Positions 9,586 through 18,183 of a stretch of 64,000 nucleotides of DNA are shown here, in pieces (positions within the stretch are counted from its first letter, which is position 1; every line of letters begins with the position of its first letter). Origin of the DNA: JACDAN01 sp036554945 (GTDB lineage Bacteria > Actinomycetota > Thermoleophilia > Gaiellales > Gaiellaceae); NCBI GenBank assembly GCA_036554945.1, contig DATBMH010000077.1, positions 1-64,000 of the forward strand, read 5' to 3'. Below the pieces are notes generated by a model. It made no database searches and had not been told where the DNA came from. It saw only the letters and a list, made by a program, of their open reading frames with translations. The translations under genes were made by a program, and so were the position numbers.

Positions 9586-11019
9586 GTGGCCTGGGCGGCG
9601 CGGCTCGGACTGACGCGGGACGAGATTCCGGCGCTCGCCGCCGGGAGCTTCCTGACGCTGCTCGCGATCGCGGCCTCGACGCGCGTCGGCGAGCCGCTGA
9701 GCCTCGCCGTGCTGGTCGCGCTCGGCGTCTTCGCGCTCGTGGTCGTCGCCTTCCTCGCGGCGCCGCACATCAGCGTGGCCGTGATGATCCCGCTGTTCGT
9801 CCTGCTCCCGGCGATCAAGATCCTGCTCGTCCCCTGGATCGGGCCGCTCAAGGACGTGATCGGACTGGCGGCGATCGCGGCGGGCGCGACCATCGTCGTC
9901 CAGCGTGCGGGGGCCGGTCAGCGGCGGCCCGTGGATCTCTGGATCACGATCCTCGTCGCCTTCCTGATGGCCCTCTACGTCCTGAACATGGGCGGCGGGC
10001 TCGAGCACGACATCGCGTGGGTGCACGGCGTCCGGCTCTTCTCCGAGCCGCTGCTGCTGCTCCTCGTCGGGATGACCCTGCCGAGCCCGAGGCGGACGTT
10101 CGAGTGGGCGATGACGTCGCTGGTGGCGACCGCGACCTTCGTCGCCGCAGTCGGGATCGCGCAGCAGGGGATCGGCGACGACCGCCTCGCGGCCTGGGGC
10201 TTCGAGTACGACATCCAGATCCGCTTCCTCGCCGGCGAGATGCGGAGCTTCGGGACGCTGGACAACCCCTTCGGCTACGCCGGGTTCCTGATGTTCGGCC
10301 TGGCGGCCGTGGTCATGTGGATGCGCCGCGGCCTGTGGGCCGGCGTGGCCGGGACGATCATCACCCTCGGCGTCACGCTCTCGTTCGTGCGCAGCGCCGC
10401 GCTGATGGGCGTCGCCCTGGCGGCGCTCTGGCTCGCCCGCACCGGACGGCTCGTGACCGCCGGCTTCCTGACCGCGCTCGTGCTCGTGTCCGGCATGCTC
10501 CTCGTCGGCTCCGAGCAGGCGCTGCAGACCCGAACGGTCCGCGGCGGCGACTCGGTCTACGTCACGGTCAACGGCCGGACGGAGGCGTGGAAGATCGTCT
10601 TCGACGACGCCTGGGACCTGCCGCTCGGGAAGGGCGTCGGTGAGTTCGGCACCGCCGCCGAGCGCGCCACGTTCACGATCAGCCGCTCGGCCGACGAGGC
10701 GCGCGAGCACGACAACGTCGACATCGACTCCGGCTACTTCGCCACGATCGCCGACGTCGGCCTGGTCGGCCTCGCCGCGCTCCTGCTCCTCAACACGCGG
10801 CTCGCGATCCTCGGCCGCCGTGCCGCCGTGCGCGGCTCGACCGCGGGCTGGATGGTCCTCAGCCTCCTGGCCGTGTTCCTGATCGACTCCATCACGCGCG
10901 AATCCTTCAGCGCCTTCCCGACCGCGTTCCTCGGGTTGCTGCTCGTCGGGATCGCGCTCGCCGCTGCCGCCGAGGAGACCTCCGACTCCGGCCCGCGGCG
11001 AGCGGCGCCGGCTCGCTGA
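9586..11019 (+). CDS. O-antigen polymerase/ligase-like membrane protein (Wzy/WaaL family)
   Basis: The 477-residue protein is predicted to have around 12 membrane helices with a large external loop (about residues 310-385), the layout of O-antigen polymerases and ligases. It starts with GTG at 9586, seven bases after the kinase gene. In this context it most likely polymerises the flipped repeat units. Sequence alone cannot separate polymerase from ligase activity. Confidence 0.83.
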   Translation: MAWAARLGLTRDEIPALAAGSFLTLLAIAASTRVGEPLSLAVLVALGVFALVVVAFLAAPHISVAVMIPLFVLLPAIKILLVPWIGPLKDVIGLAAIAAGATIVVQRAGAGQRRPVDLWITILVAFLMALYVLNMGGGLEHDIAWVHGVRLFSEPLLLLLVGMTLPSPRRTFEWAMTSLVATATFVAAVGIAQQGIGDDRLAAWGFEYDIQIRFLAGEMRSFGTLDNPFGYAGFLMFGLAAVVMWMRRGLWAGVAGTIITLGVTLSFVRSAALMGVALAALWLARTGRLVTAGFLTALVLVSGMLLVGSEQALQTRTVRGGDSVYVTVNGRTEAWKIVFDDAWDLPLGKGVGEFGTAAERATFTISRSADEAREHDNVDIDSGYFATIADVGLVGLAALLLLNTRLAILGRRAAVRGSTAGWMVLSLLAVFLIDSITRESFSAFPTAFLGLLLVGIALAAAAEETSDSGPRRAAPAR

Positions 11020-11027
11020 CGAGCCCG

Positions 11028-11774
11028 GTGGACGACGAGCTGCAGCGGCGACAGTCGGTCGAGATCGACTTCTGGCGCGACTCGCCGAGCGAGGGCCCCG
11101 GCTCGGACCCACTTGGGACGATGATGCTGAAGATCGGCGAGGCCCGGTGGCTCGTCCGGAAGCTCGAACGGTTCCACGAAGAGTTCGCGCGGGCCGGGAC
11201 GATCCTGGAGCTCGGCGGCGGGCAGGGGTGGGCGTCGTGCATCGTCAAGCATCGCTTCCCCGAGAGCACGGTGATCGCGTCCGACATCAGCCCGTGGGCA
11301 GTCGAGTCCGCTCCTGCCTGGGAACGGCTCTTCGACGTGTCGCTCGACCGGACGCTCGTCTGCAAGAGCTCCGAGATCCCCTTGGAGGACGGCAGCGTCG
11401 ACCTCGTCTTCTGCTTCCAGGCCGCACACCACTTCGTCGAGCACGAGGCGACACTGAGGGAGGCGCACCGGATCCTCGCGCCGGGCGGCGCCTGCCTCTT
11501 CCTGCACGAGCCGTCGTGCCCTCGCTACCTGTACCGCGCGGCGACGTGGCGGGCGAACCGGCTCCGGCCGGCCGTGCCGGAGGACGTGCTCGTGCCTTCG
11601 GAGCTCGTCGCGCTGGGCGAGCGCGTCGGGTTCGCGGCGAGCGTCTCGTACGACGCGACGCCGGTGAACCGCGAGCCGGTCGAGACCCTGTACTTCCTGG
11701 TGCTGAGCAAGCTGTCGTTCCTGACCCGGTTCGCGCCGTGCACGGCTGACTACGTCTTCCGGAAGCGTGGCTGA
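11028..11774 (+). CDS. Class I SAM-dependent methyltransferase
   Basis: The 248-residue protein has the SAM-binding motif ILELGGGQGW (about 59-68), an acidic strand end (VIASDIS) and the later SVDLVFCFQAAHHF motif typical of methyltransferase family 11/25 folds. The substrate is unknown; a sugar residue of the polysaccharide is plausible from context. The start is GTG at 11028. Its last eight bases overlap the next glycosyltransferase gene. Confidence 0.85.
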   Translation: MDDELQRRQSVEIDFWRDSPSEGPGSDPLGTMMLKIGEARWLVRKLERFHEEFARAGTILELGGGQGWASCIVKHRFPESTVIASDISPWAVESAPAWERLFDVSLDRTLVCKSSEIPLEDGSVDLVFCFQAAHHFVEHEATLREAHRILAPGGACLFLHEPSCPRYLYRAATWRANRLRPAVPEDVLVPSELVALGERVGFAASVSYDATPVNREPVETLYFLVLSKLSFLTRFAPCTADYVFRKRG

Positions 11775-12861
11775 GCAGCGGGTCTGTCTCGTGGGGCTTG
11801 TCGCCGGAAAGGGCTCGGGCGTCTCGCGCTATGCCGCGGCGCTGTCGCGCGCCCTCGACGAGGTCGCTCCGGAGTTCCCGGGCCTGCGCCTGAGCCTCCT
11901 CACCACGCGCACCGGCGCGGGGGCCGTCCAGGCCCGGAACATCGACGTGCACGACTTCGGGCTGCGCGGCCTCGCCGACGCCGGGCCGGCCCGCGTCCCG
12001 CTCGAGCAGGTGCTGGCCGCCACCCGCCGGGCCGACCTGCTGCACTTCTTCGACCTGACCGGCCCGCTGCTCCGCCCGCGCAGGCCGTTCGTCACGACGA
12101 TCCATGACGCCGGGGTGCTCCACGGCTTCCGCAAGGTGCGGCACGCGTACAAGCGGCGGCTCCAGCCGTGGGCGCTGCGTCGCGCCGCGGCGGTCGTGGC
12201 CGTGTCCGGGTTCACGAAGGACGAGGCCGTCCAGCGCTTCGGCGCGCGCGCGGAGTCGATCTCGGTCATCCACTCCGGCCCCGGGCTCGCCGGCGCGCCG
12301 TCCGGCGGCGACGGCGGCGGCCGGGACGGCGGCTACTTCCTCTACGTCGGCGACCTGACGCCGAAGAAGAACGTCGGGTTCCTCGTGCGGGCCTTCGGGC
12401 GCGCCGACCTGCCCAACCGGCTCGTGCTCGCGGGCCGGATGCTCGACGACGCGGAGCAGCTGACGGCGGAGATCGAGCGGTCGCCGAAGCGCGAGCGGAT
12501 CGAGCTCGTCGGCTCGCCGAGCGACGAGGAGCTCGACGGGCTCTACCGGTCGGCGACCGCGCTCGTCCACCCCTCCCGGTACGAGGGGTTCGGGTTCACG
12601 CCGCTCGAGGCGATGTCGCGCGGGTGCCCGGTGCTCGCCAGCGACGTCCCGGCGATCCGGGAGGTCTCCGGCGCCGGCGCCCAGCTGCTGCCGCTCGACG
12701 ACGAGGCTGCGTGGGCGGGCTCGCTGGCCCGCGTGGCCGGCGACGAGTCCTTCCGCGCCGACCTCCGTGCGCGCGGGGCGCGCGCCGTCGAGGCGTACTC
12801 GTGGGCGGAGACGGCGCGGCGCCTCTGCCGGCTCTTTCAGTCGATCCCGGAGGCTCGATGA
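11767..12861 (+). CDS. Glycosyltransferase family 4
   Basis: The 364-residue protein has the two-domain GT-B pattern. The C-terminal domain shows YVGDLTPKKN and the donor-binding ATALVHPSRYEGFGFTPLE (E-x7-E motif, about residues 262-280). It should transfer a sugar from a nucleotide donor during repeat-unit assembly. The start is GTG at 11767, overlapping the methyltransferase gene, and it ends in an ATGA overlap with the next glycosyltransferase. Confidence 0.92.
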   Translation: MAEQRVCLVGLVAGKGSGVSRYAAALSRALDEVAPEFPGLRLSLLTTRTGAGAVQARNIDVHDFGLRGLADAGPARVPLEQVLAATRRADLLHFFDLTGPLLRPRRPFVTTIHDAGVLHGFRKVRHAYKRRLQPWALRRAAAVVAVSGFTKDEAVQRFGARAESISVIHSGPGLAGAPSGGDGGGRDGGYFLYVGDLTPKKNVGFLVRAFGRADLPNRLVLAGRMLDDAEQLTAEIERSPKRERIELVGSPSDEELDGLYRSATALVHPSRYEGFGFTPLEAMSRGCPVLASDVPAIREVSGAGAQLLPLDDEAAWAGSLARVAGDESFRADLRARGARAVEAYSWAETARRLCRLFQSIPEAR

Positions 12862-14027
12862 ACGGCGTGCGGCTCCTCCTCGTCAACAGCCACGGCACGG
12901 ACGTGTCCGTCGGGGGCACGGAGGGCTACGTCGCGAAGCTCGCGGAGGGCTTCGCGGCCCGCGGCGCCGAGGTAAGCGTCCTCAGCGCCTTCCCCGGGGC
13001 GAGCACCGTGCCCGCCGAGCGGACGCGGGCGCTGCACGACACCGACTGGCGCGACGACCGGCGCCGCCGGCGGCGCAACCACCTGGACGACGTCGTCTCG
13101 CGCCCGAGCCGCAAGCTGGCCGACGCGATCGCGTGGGCGGGGCCGGACGTCGTCCACACGCACAACCTGCCGGGCATCACGACCGGCGTCTGGGAGGTCG
13201 CGCGACGCGCGGGCGCCGCCGTCGTGCACACGATCCACGACTACCACCTGCTCTGCCCGCGCGTCACCCTGCTCCGGCCGGACGGAGAGCCGTGCCGGCC
13301 GCACCCGCTCCTCTGCGGCCTGCGGACGAGGAGCCTCGCCCGCTGGGCGGACCGCGTCTCCCACGTCCTGGGCGTCTCGCAGTACGTGATCGACCGGCAC
13401 GCCGCGCTCTTCCGGCGCGCGCGGCTCGACGTCGTGCGGCACCCGTTCGACCCGTCTCCGCAGAGAGCGTTCAGGCCGCCGGGCGACCGGCTCCGCACGG
13501 TCGGCTACGTCGGCGCCCTGGCGAAGACGAAGGGCACCGACCGGCTGCTCGCAGCGCTGCCGGCGATCGGCGAGCTCGGCCTCGAGGTCCGGATGGCGGG
13601 CGAGGGACGGCTGCAGGCGGAGGTCTCCGACGCCGCGGCCCGGAGCCCGGTGCTGCAGTACGACGGCTTCGTCGGCGGCGAGGCGAAGGACGCGTTCCTG
13701 GAGGCCTGCGACGTCGGCATCGTCCCGTCCGTCTGGCCGGAGCCCGGCGGCCCGCCGTGGGCGATGCTGGAGTGGCTGTGGGCGGGACGGCCGGTGCTCG
13801 TCTCGCCGCGCGGCGGCCTCGCCGAGGCGCTCGAGACGCTTCCCGGCAGCCTGCCGGTGGAGCCGACGACGGAGGGGATCGTGTCCGCCCTCGCGCGGCT
13901 GACGGACGGGGACGCATGGACCGAGGCACGCGCCGGCGTGCGCCCGCTGTCCGATCCCGGCGCCGTGGATCGCTGGTTCGACGTCCACGAGCGGGCATAC
14001 CGAGAGGCGATGGAGGCGCGCGCGTGA
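12858..14027 (+). CDS. Glycosyltransferase family 4
   Basis: The 389-residue GT-B enzyme begins MNGVRLLLVNSHG and has an acceptor-side segment (VVHTHNLPGI, then TIHDYHLLCP) and a donor-binding segment with VGYVGALAKTKGTDRLL, ending in SVWPEPGGPPWAMLEWL in place of the classical EGF motif. The start is the ATG at 12858, which overlaps the preceding TGA; the longer upstream open frame is the shadow of the previous gene. It acts in the same assembly pathway. Confidence 0.92.
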   Translation: MNGVRLLLVNSHGTDVSVGGTEGYVAKLAEGFAARGAEVSVLSAFPGASTVPAERTRALHDTDWRDDRRRRRRNHLDDVVSRPSRKLADAIAWAGPDVVHTHNLPGITTGVWEVARRAGAAVVHTIHDYHLLCPRVTLLRPDGEPCRPHPLLCGLRTRSLARWADRVSHVLGVSQYVIDRHAALFRRARLDVVRHPFDPSPQRAFRPPGDRLRTVGYVGALAKTKGTDRLLAALPAIGELGLEVRMAGEGRLQAEVSDAAARSPVLQYDGFVGGEAKDAFLEACDVGIVPSVWPEPGGPPWAMLEWLWAGRPVLVSPRGGLAEALETLPGSLPVEPTTEGIVSALARLTDGDAWTEARAGVRPLSDPGAVDRWFDVHERAYREAMEARA

Positions 14028-14728
14028 TCGACACCCACTGCCACCTGATCCCGGGCGTGGACGACGGCCCGCGCGACGAGACCGAGGCGGTCGAGCTGGC
14101 GCGCCGGCTGGTCGCAGACGGGATCGACTCCGTGCTCTGCACGCCCCACTACGCGCACCTCTTCCCGTACCCCCACGAGCGGGCGGTCGAGGGCCACGCG
14201 TCGCTCGTCGCTGCGCTCGAGTCGGAGCGGATCCCGCTGCGGACGACGCTGGCAGCCGAGGTGCACCCGGCGCTCGCGGTCTCCGAGCCGCTCGAGGAGC
14301 TGCGCCGGCGGAGCATCGGCGGCCGCTACCTGCTCGTCGAGGTCCTGCCGGACTCGCCCGGCCCGTTCTTCGCGTCGGCGATGGACCGGCTGGCCGACGC
14401 CGGGCTCGTCCCGATCTTCGGACACCCAGAGCGGTCCCGGACGGTCCAGCGCCACATCGGCGCGCTCGACGCGGCCCGGAAGGCCGGCGCGCTGGTCCAG
14501 GTCGTCGCGCCGAGCCTCCTCGGCCGGTGGGGCGACGACGCCCGGACGGCCGCCTGGCGCCTGGTCGACACGGGCCGCGCCGACCTCCTGGCGAGCGACG
14601 CGCACGGGATCAGGCGGCGGCGGCCGCACCTCCGCGAGGCGGCACAGCTCGTCGCCGAGCGTCTGAGCCAATCGGTCGTGACCGAGCTGACGGAGCGGCG
14701 GCCGGCGCTCGTCCTGGAGGGCGCGTGA
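14024..14728 (+). CDS. PHP-type protein tyrosine phosphatase (CpsB/YwqE family)
   Basis: The 234-residue protein starts DTHCHLIPGVDDGP, the metal-binding entry motif of the PHP phosphatases that remove phosphate from BY-kinases. Further metal ligands appear as CTPHY (about 37-41), FGHPER (about 128-133) and SDAHG (about 190-194). It is probably the partner of the tyrosine kinase encoded at 8050. The start is GTG at 14024, sharing GTGA with the upstream stop. Confidence 0.92.
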   Translation: MIDTHCHLIPGVDDGPRDETEAVELARRLVADGIDSVLCTPHYAHLFPYPHERAVEGHASLVAALESERIPLRTTLAAEVHPALAVSEPLEELRRRSIGGRYLLVEVLPDSPGPFFASAMDRLADAGLVPIFGHPERSRTVQRHIGALDAARKAGALVQVVAPSLLGRWGDDARTAAWRLVDTGRADLLASDAHGIRRRRPHLREAAQLVAERLSQSVVTELTERRPALVLEGA

Positions 14729-15642
14729 TCGAGTCCCTGACCGTCGTCATCCCGAACCGCGAGACGCCGGAGGAGACCGTGGCGAGCGCGCAGTCCGCGA
14801 TCGCCGAGGGGGTCCCGGCCGACCGGATCGTGATCGTCGACGACTCGTCCGCCGACGACAGCCTCGAGCGGATCCGCGAGCGGCTCCCCGAGGCGGTCCT
14901 CGTGCCGCTCGACCGCCATGCGGGCTACGCGCATGCAGCCAACGAGGGCGCGCGACGGCTGCCCGGCGAGCACTACCTCCTCCTCAACAGCGACGCGTTC
15001 GTCCACCGGCACGGGAGCATCCAGACGCTCCTGGCGGCGCTCGACGACGAGCGCGTCGGGATCGTCGTCCCCCGCGTGCTGAACGAGGATCTCTCGCTGC
15101 AGCCGACGGTCGCACCGGCCCACTCCCCGGCCGTCGCGCTGGTCCGGGCATCCGGGCTCAGCCGCCTGGTCCCGAACCGCTGGCAGCCGCGCTGGAGCAC
15201 GCACTGGGACCACGCGAGCTCGCGCGAGATCGAGACGGTGGTCGGAGCCGTCCTCCTCGTCCGCGGAAAGACGTGGGACGTGCTCGGCGGGCTGGACGAG
15301 CGGTCGCTGATGTACGCCGAGGACCACGACCTCTGCTGGCGCGCGCGGGAGGCCGGCTGGAAGGTCTGGTTCGCGCACGAGGCCGAGTTCGTCCACCTCG
15401 GGAACCGCTCGGGCAAGCGGCTGTGGTCGTCGCCCGACCGCGCCGAGCTCGTCGGGCGGTCGGAGGGGCGGATGATCCGCAGGCACTTGCCCGGGCTCGC
15501 CGGCGCCGCGACCGTCGCGCTGATGTGCGCAGGGATCGCCGCGCGCTGGCTCGTCTACGCGGCGATCGGCCGCCGCGCCGCCCAGGCGGAGATGCGTGGC
15601 TCGCTGAAGGGGCTCGCCCCCTCGGTCCGGAGGCCGCACTGA
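14725..15642 (+). CDS. Glycosyltransferase family 2 (first of a tandem pair)
   Basis: The 305-residue GT-A fold enzyme shows the nucleotide-binding IVIVDDSSADDS near 36-47, LLLNSDAF near 87-94, and the late MYAEDHDLCWRAREAGW segment typical of rhamnosyltransferase-like GT2 enzymes. Its C-terminal part contains one possible membrane-associated helix. It closely resembles the next gene product (shared block VALVRASGLSR, NRWQPRWSTHWDH), so the pair arose by duplication. The start is GTG at 14725 in a GTGA overlap. Confidence 0.93.
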   Translation: MIESLTVVIPNRETPEETVASAQSAIAEGVPADRIVIVDDSSADDSLERIRERLPEAVLVPLDRHAGYAHAANEGARRLPGEHYLLLNSDAFVHRHGSIQTLLAALDDERVGIVVPRVLNEDLSLQPTVAPAHSPAVALVRASGLSRLVPNRWQPRWSTHWDHASSREIETVVGAVLLVRGKTWDVLGGLDERSLMYAEDHDLCWRAREAGWKVWFAHEAEFVHLGNRSGKRLWSSPDRAELVGRSEGRMIRRHLPGLAGAATVALMCAGIAARWLVYAAIGRRAAQAEMRGSLKGLAPSVRRPH

Positions 15643-16532
15643 ACATCACGGCCGTCATCGCGAACTACGGGACACCGGACTACACGATCCGGAGCGTCCG
15701 CGCGCTGACCGGGGACGGCCTGGCGCCGGAGCGCATCGTCGTCGTGGAGAACGGCTCGCAGGACGACAGCCTCGACCGCTTGCGCGAGGCGATCCCGGAC
15801 AGCGTCCTCCTGCCGCTCGAGGAGAACGTCGGCTTCGCCCGGGCCAGCAACCTCGGGGCACGGCACCTCCCCGGCGACGCCTACCTCTTCGTCAACAGCG
15901 ACGCCTTCGTCCACCGGCCGGGGAGCATCGACGCGCTTCGCCGCGCGCTCGGCGACCCCGCTGTCGGGATCGCGGTGCCGCGGTTCCTCAACGAGGACCT
16001 GACGCTCCAGCCGAAGGTCGTCCCGCTCTCCTCGCCGTCGGTCGCCCTCGTCCGGGCCTCGGGCCTCAGCCGCTTCGTCCCGAACCGCTGGCAGCCACGC
16101 TGGAGCACGCACTGGGACCACTCCGAGTCCCGGGAGATCCAGGCGGCGAGCGGCGTCGTCTTCCTCGTCCGCGACAAGCTCTGGGACGAGGTCGGCGGGT
16201 TCGAGGAAGGACATCTCATGTACGCGGAGGACCTCGACCTCTGCTGGCACGCCCGGAACCGCGGCTGGAAGGTGTGGTTCGTCGGCGACTCCGAGTTCGT
16301 GCACATCGGCGCCGGCGCGACCGCCAAGCACTGGGACTCCCCCGAGCGCGCCGAGCGCATCGGGCGCGCCGAGGCGGCGATGATCCGCCGTCATCTGCGG
16401 GGAGCGCGAGGCGGGCTGACGCTCGGGCTGATCCGCGCCGGCGTCGCCGGGCGGCTGGCGTTCTACAAGGCGACCCGGAACCGCGAGGCGGCGGCCGCGA
16501 TGCGCGGCTCGCTCCGAGGCTACTCGGCCTAG
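15639..16532 (+). CDS. Glycosyltransferase family 2 (second of a tandem pair) with a CTG start
   Basis: The 297-residue GT2 paralogue of the previous gene has the same sequence of motifs (IVVVENGSQDDS, FVNSDAF, MYAEDLDLCWHARNRGW). No ATG, GTG or TTG lies at the right place. A CTG at 15639, overlapping the upstream TGA as CTGA, has a full GGAGG ribosome-binding site at 15629-15633 with a five-base spacer, and the protein then begins at the expected position of the family. CTG is therefore the best-supported start. Its TAG stop shares CTAG with the convergent gene. Confidence 0.88.
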   Translation: MNITAVIANYGTPDYTIRSVRALTGDGLAPERIVVVENGSQDDSLDRLREAIPDSVLLPLEENVGFARASNLGARHLPGDAYLFVNSDAFVHRPGSIDALRRALGDPAVGIAVPRFLNEDLTLQPKVVPLSSPSVALVRASGLSRFVPNRWQPRWSTHWDHSESREIQAASGVVFLVRDKLWDEVGGFEEGHLMYAEDLDLCWHARNRGWKVWFVGDSEFVHIGAGATAKHWDSPERAERIGRAEAAMIRRHLRGARGGLTLGLIRAGVAGRLAFYKATRNREAAAAMRGSLRGYSA

Positions 16533-17401
16533 ACCGCGAGGACCCGGTGCTCGAAGCTCCCGCGATACCGGCCCAGCTGTCCGCCGAGGATCCAGGCGAG
16601 CCGCGCACGCCCGCCCTTCCGGCGCGCGTTCGGCAGCTCCAGCAGGACGGGCTTCCAGCCGGTCACGAGCCACTTCCGCTGGCCCGGGAAGCGCGTCCCG
16701 CGCGGCTTGTGCTTCCGCTGCACCGCCGCCATCCCGCGCCCGTAGTTGTACGCCTGCCGGAAGATGCCGCCGAGGGAGTCCCGGAAGCGGTAGTGGATCA
16801 CCGCGTCGGGCACGAAGTGGAGTCGCGGGCCCAGCAGCTGGACGCGCAGGCAGTAGTCGAGGTCCTCGAGGTAGAGCCCCTCGTCGAAGCCGCCGGCCCG
16901 CTCGTGGAGCTCTTTGCGGATCCCGAGCGCCCCAGCGCCCGTGTACGGGAGGTACGGCGGGAAGTACGTCGTCGGCAGGCCGGTGTCGAACCGCTGCTCC
17001 CGGGAGGCTTGCACCCACGGCTCGTTCAGCTTCGCGTGGTCCTGCCGGCACGCGACGAACTCGTGCTCGCGGAGGGCGGTTCCGAGCGCGGCCAGCCAGC
17101 CCTCGCCGACCTCGTCGTCGGCGTCGGCGAAGGTGACAGACTCGCCGCGAGCCTCCTCGACCCCGCGGTTCATCGCGTGGCCGGCGCTCTGCCGTGCCGA
17201 GGCGTCGATCACGCGCAGGCCGGGGAGCCGGTCGGCCCAGCGTGCGACGACCTCGCGCGTCCCGTCGGTGGAGCCGTTGTCGGCGACGACCACCTCCCAC
17301 GGCTCGTCCCACTCCTGCCGGGCGAGCGCGTCGAGCTGGCCGCCGATCGTGTCGGCGGCGTTCAGGCAGGGGACGATCACGCTGACCCGGGGCGAGGCCA
17401 T
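16529..17401 (-). CDS. Glycosyltransferase family 2
   Basis: The 290-residue enzyme begins MASPRVSVIVPCLNAADTI, with VVVADNGSTDGT near 37-48 and FADADDEVGEGW near 89-100, the classical GT-A GT2 pattern; LEDLDYCLR near 178 is the late catalytic-base region. It is the only glycosyltransferase in the cluster on the minus strand. It shares its stop with the upstream convergent gene and its first base with the divergent PIG-L gene. Confidence 0.92.
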   Translation of the reverse strand: MASPRVSVIVPCLNAADTIGGQLDALARQEWDEPWEVVVADNGSTDGTREVVARWADRLPGLRVIDASARQSAGHAMNRGVEEARGESVTFADADDEVGEGWLAALGTALREHEFVACRQDHAKLNEPWVQASREQRFDTGLPTTYFPPYLPYTGAGALGIRKELHERAGGFDEGLYLEDLDYCLRVQLLGPRLHFVPDAVIHYRFRDSLGGIFRQAYNYGRGMAAVQRKHKPRGTRFPGQRKWLVTGWKPVLLELPNARRKGGRARLAWILGGQLGRYRGSFEHRVLAV

Positions 17402-18183
17402 TGAGCGGCGATCCTAGTCAGCCCCCCGGCCCGATCCTCGTCGTCGCCCCGCACCAGGACGACGCCGCGCTCTCGTGCGCGGCGCTCCTTGCGTCAGCGG
17501 GCCCGGTGGACGTCCTCACCGTGTTCACCGGTCTCCCCGACCCGCCGCGCACAGGCTGGTGGGACGTCGAGTGCGGCTTCGCCGACTCCGGCGAGAGCGT
17601 CCCGCTGCGGAACGACGAGGAGCGCCGCGCGCTGGAGCCGGTCGTCCGACGGCTCGTGCTCCTCGGGCTCCTGGAGGCGCAGCACCTTGACGGCGAGCGG
17701 CCGGAGGGCGATCGCGGGCGACTCGCCGACGCCGTCGTCGAGTGGGCCGAACGCGAAGGCCCCGCCGCGACTGTCGCGGTTCCGGTCGGCGCCGGCTGGC
17801 AGCCCGGCTTCGTGAGCGCGCAGCTCGTGCGCGCCGGCCTGATGCGAAATCCCGGCGCCCGCCCGAGCCCCGCCCACCTCTACGTCCGGGACGTCGTGCT
17901 GGACGCGCTCGCCGGGCGCCAGGCCCGGCTGCTCGCGTACGAGGAGCTGCCGTACCGCTGGGGCGGCCGCGGCGACCGCGAGGCGCGCAGCGTCGCCCGG
18001 GCGCGCGGCCTGGACGCAACGCCGTACGCCGTCGAGGTCGACCGCAGGGCGAAGGCCGAGCGGATCGCCGTCTACGCGAGCCAGATCCGGCACATCTCGC
18101 CTCCGGCGGGCCGCCTCGACGACCCCTCCGTCCTGCCCGCGGAGGAGTGCTACTGGCAGCTCGGAAGTAGCGTGGTGCGATGA
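17401..18183 (+). CDS. PIG-L/LmbE family deacetylase
   Basis: The 260-residue protein has the zinc-binding motif VVAPHQDDAALSC near 14-26, as in PIG-L N-acetylglucosaminyl deacetylases, and a late segment AERIAVYASQIRHI that often carries the third ligand. It probably removes an acetyl group from an amino sugar of the polysaccharide or its precursor. The start is TTG at 17401, whose first base is also the first base of the divergent minus-strand gene. It ends in an ATGA overlap with the GT9 gene. Confidence 0.85.
   Translation: MSGDPSQPPGPILVVAPHQDDAALSCAALLASAGPVDVLTVFTGLPDPPRTGWWDVECGFADSGESVPLRNDEERRALEPVVRRLVLLGLLEAQHLDGERPEGDRGRLADAVVEWAEREGPAATVAVPVGAGWQPGFVSAQLVRAGLMRNPGARPSPAHLYVRDVVLDALAGRQARLLAYEELPYRWGGRGDREARSVARARGLDATPYAVEVDRRAKAERIAVYASQIRHISPPAGRLDDPSVLPAEECYWQLGSSVVR

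Noticed and set aside
7984..11112. Open frame of over 1000 codons on the minus strand opposite the kinase and polymerase genes
   Set aside because: It is an antisense shadow; the plus-strand frames hold clear Walker and membrane motifs.
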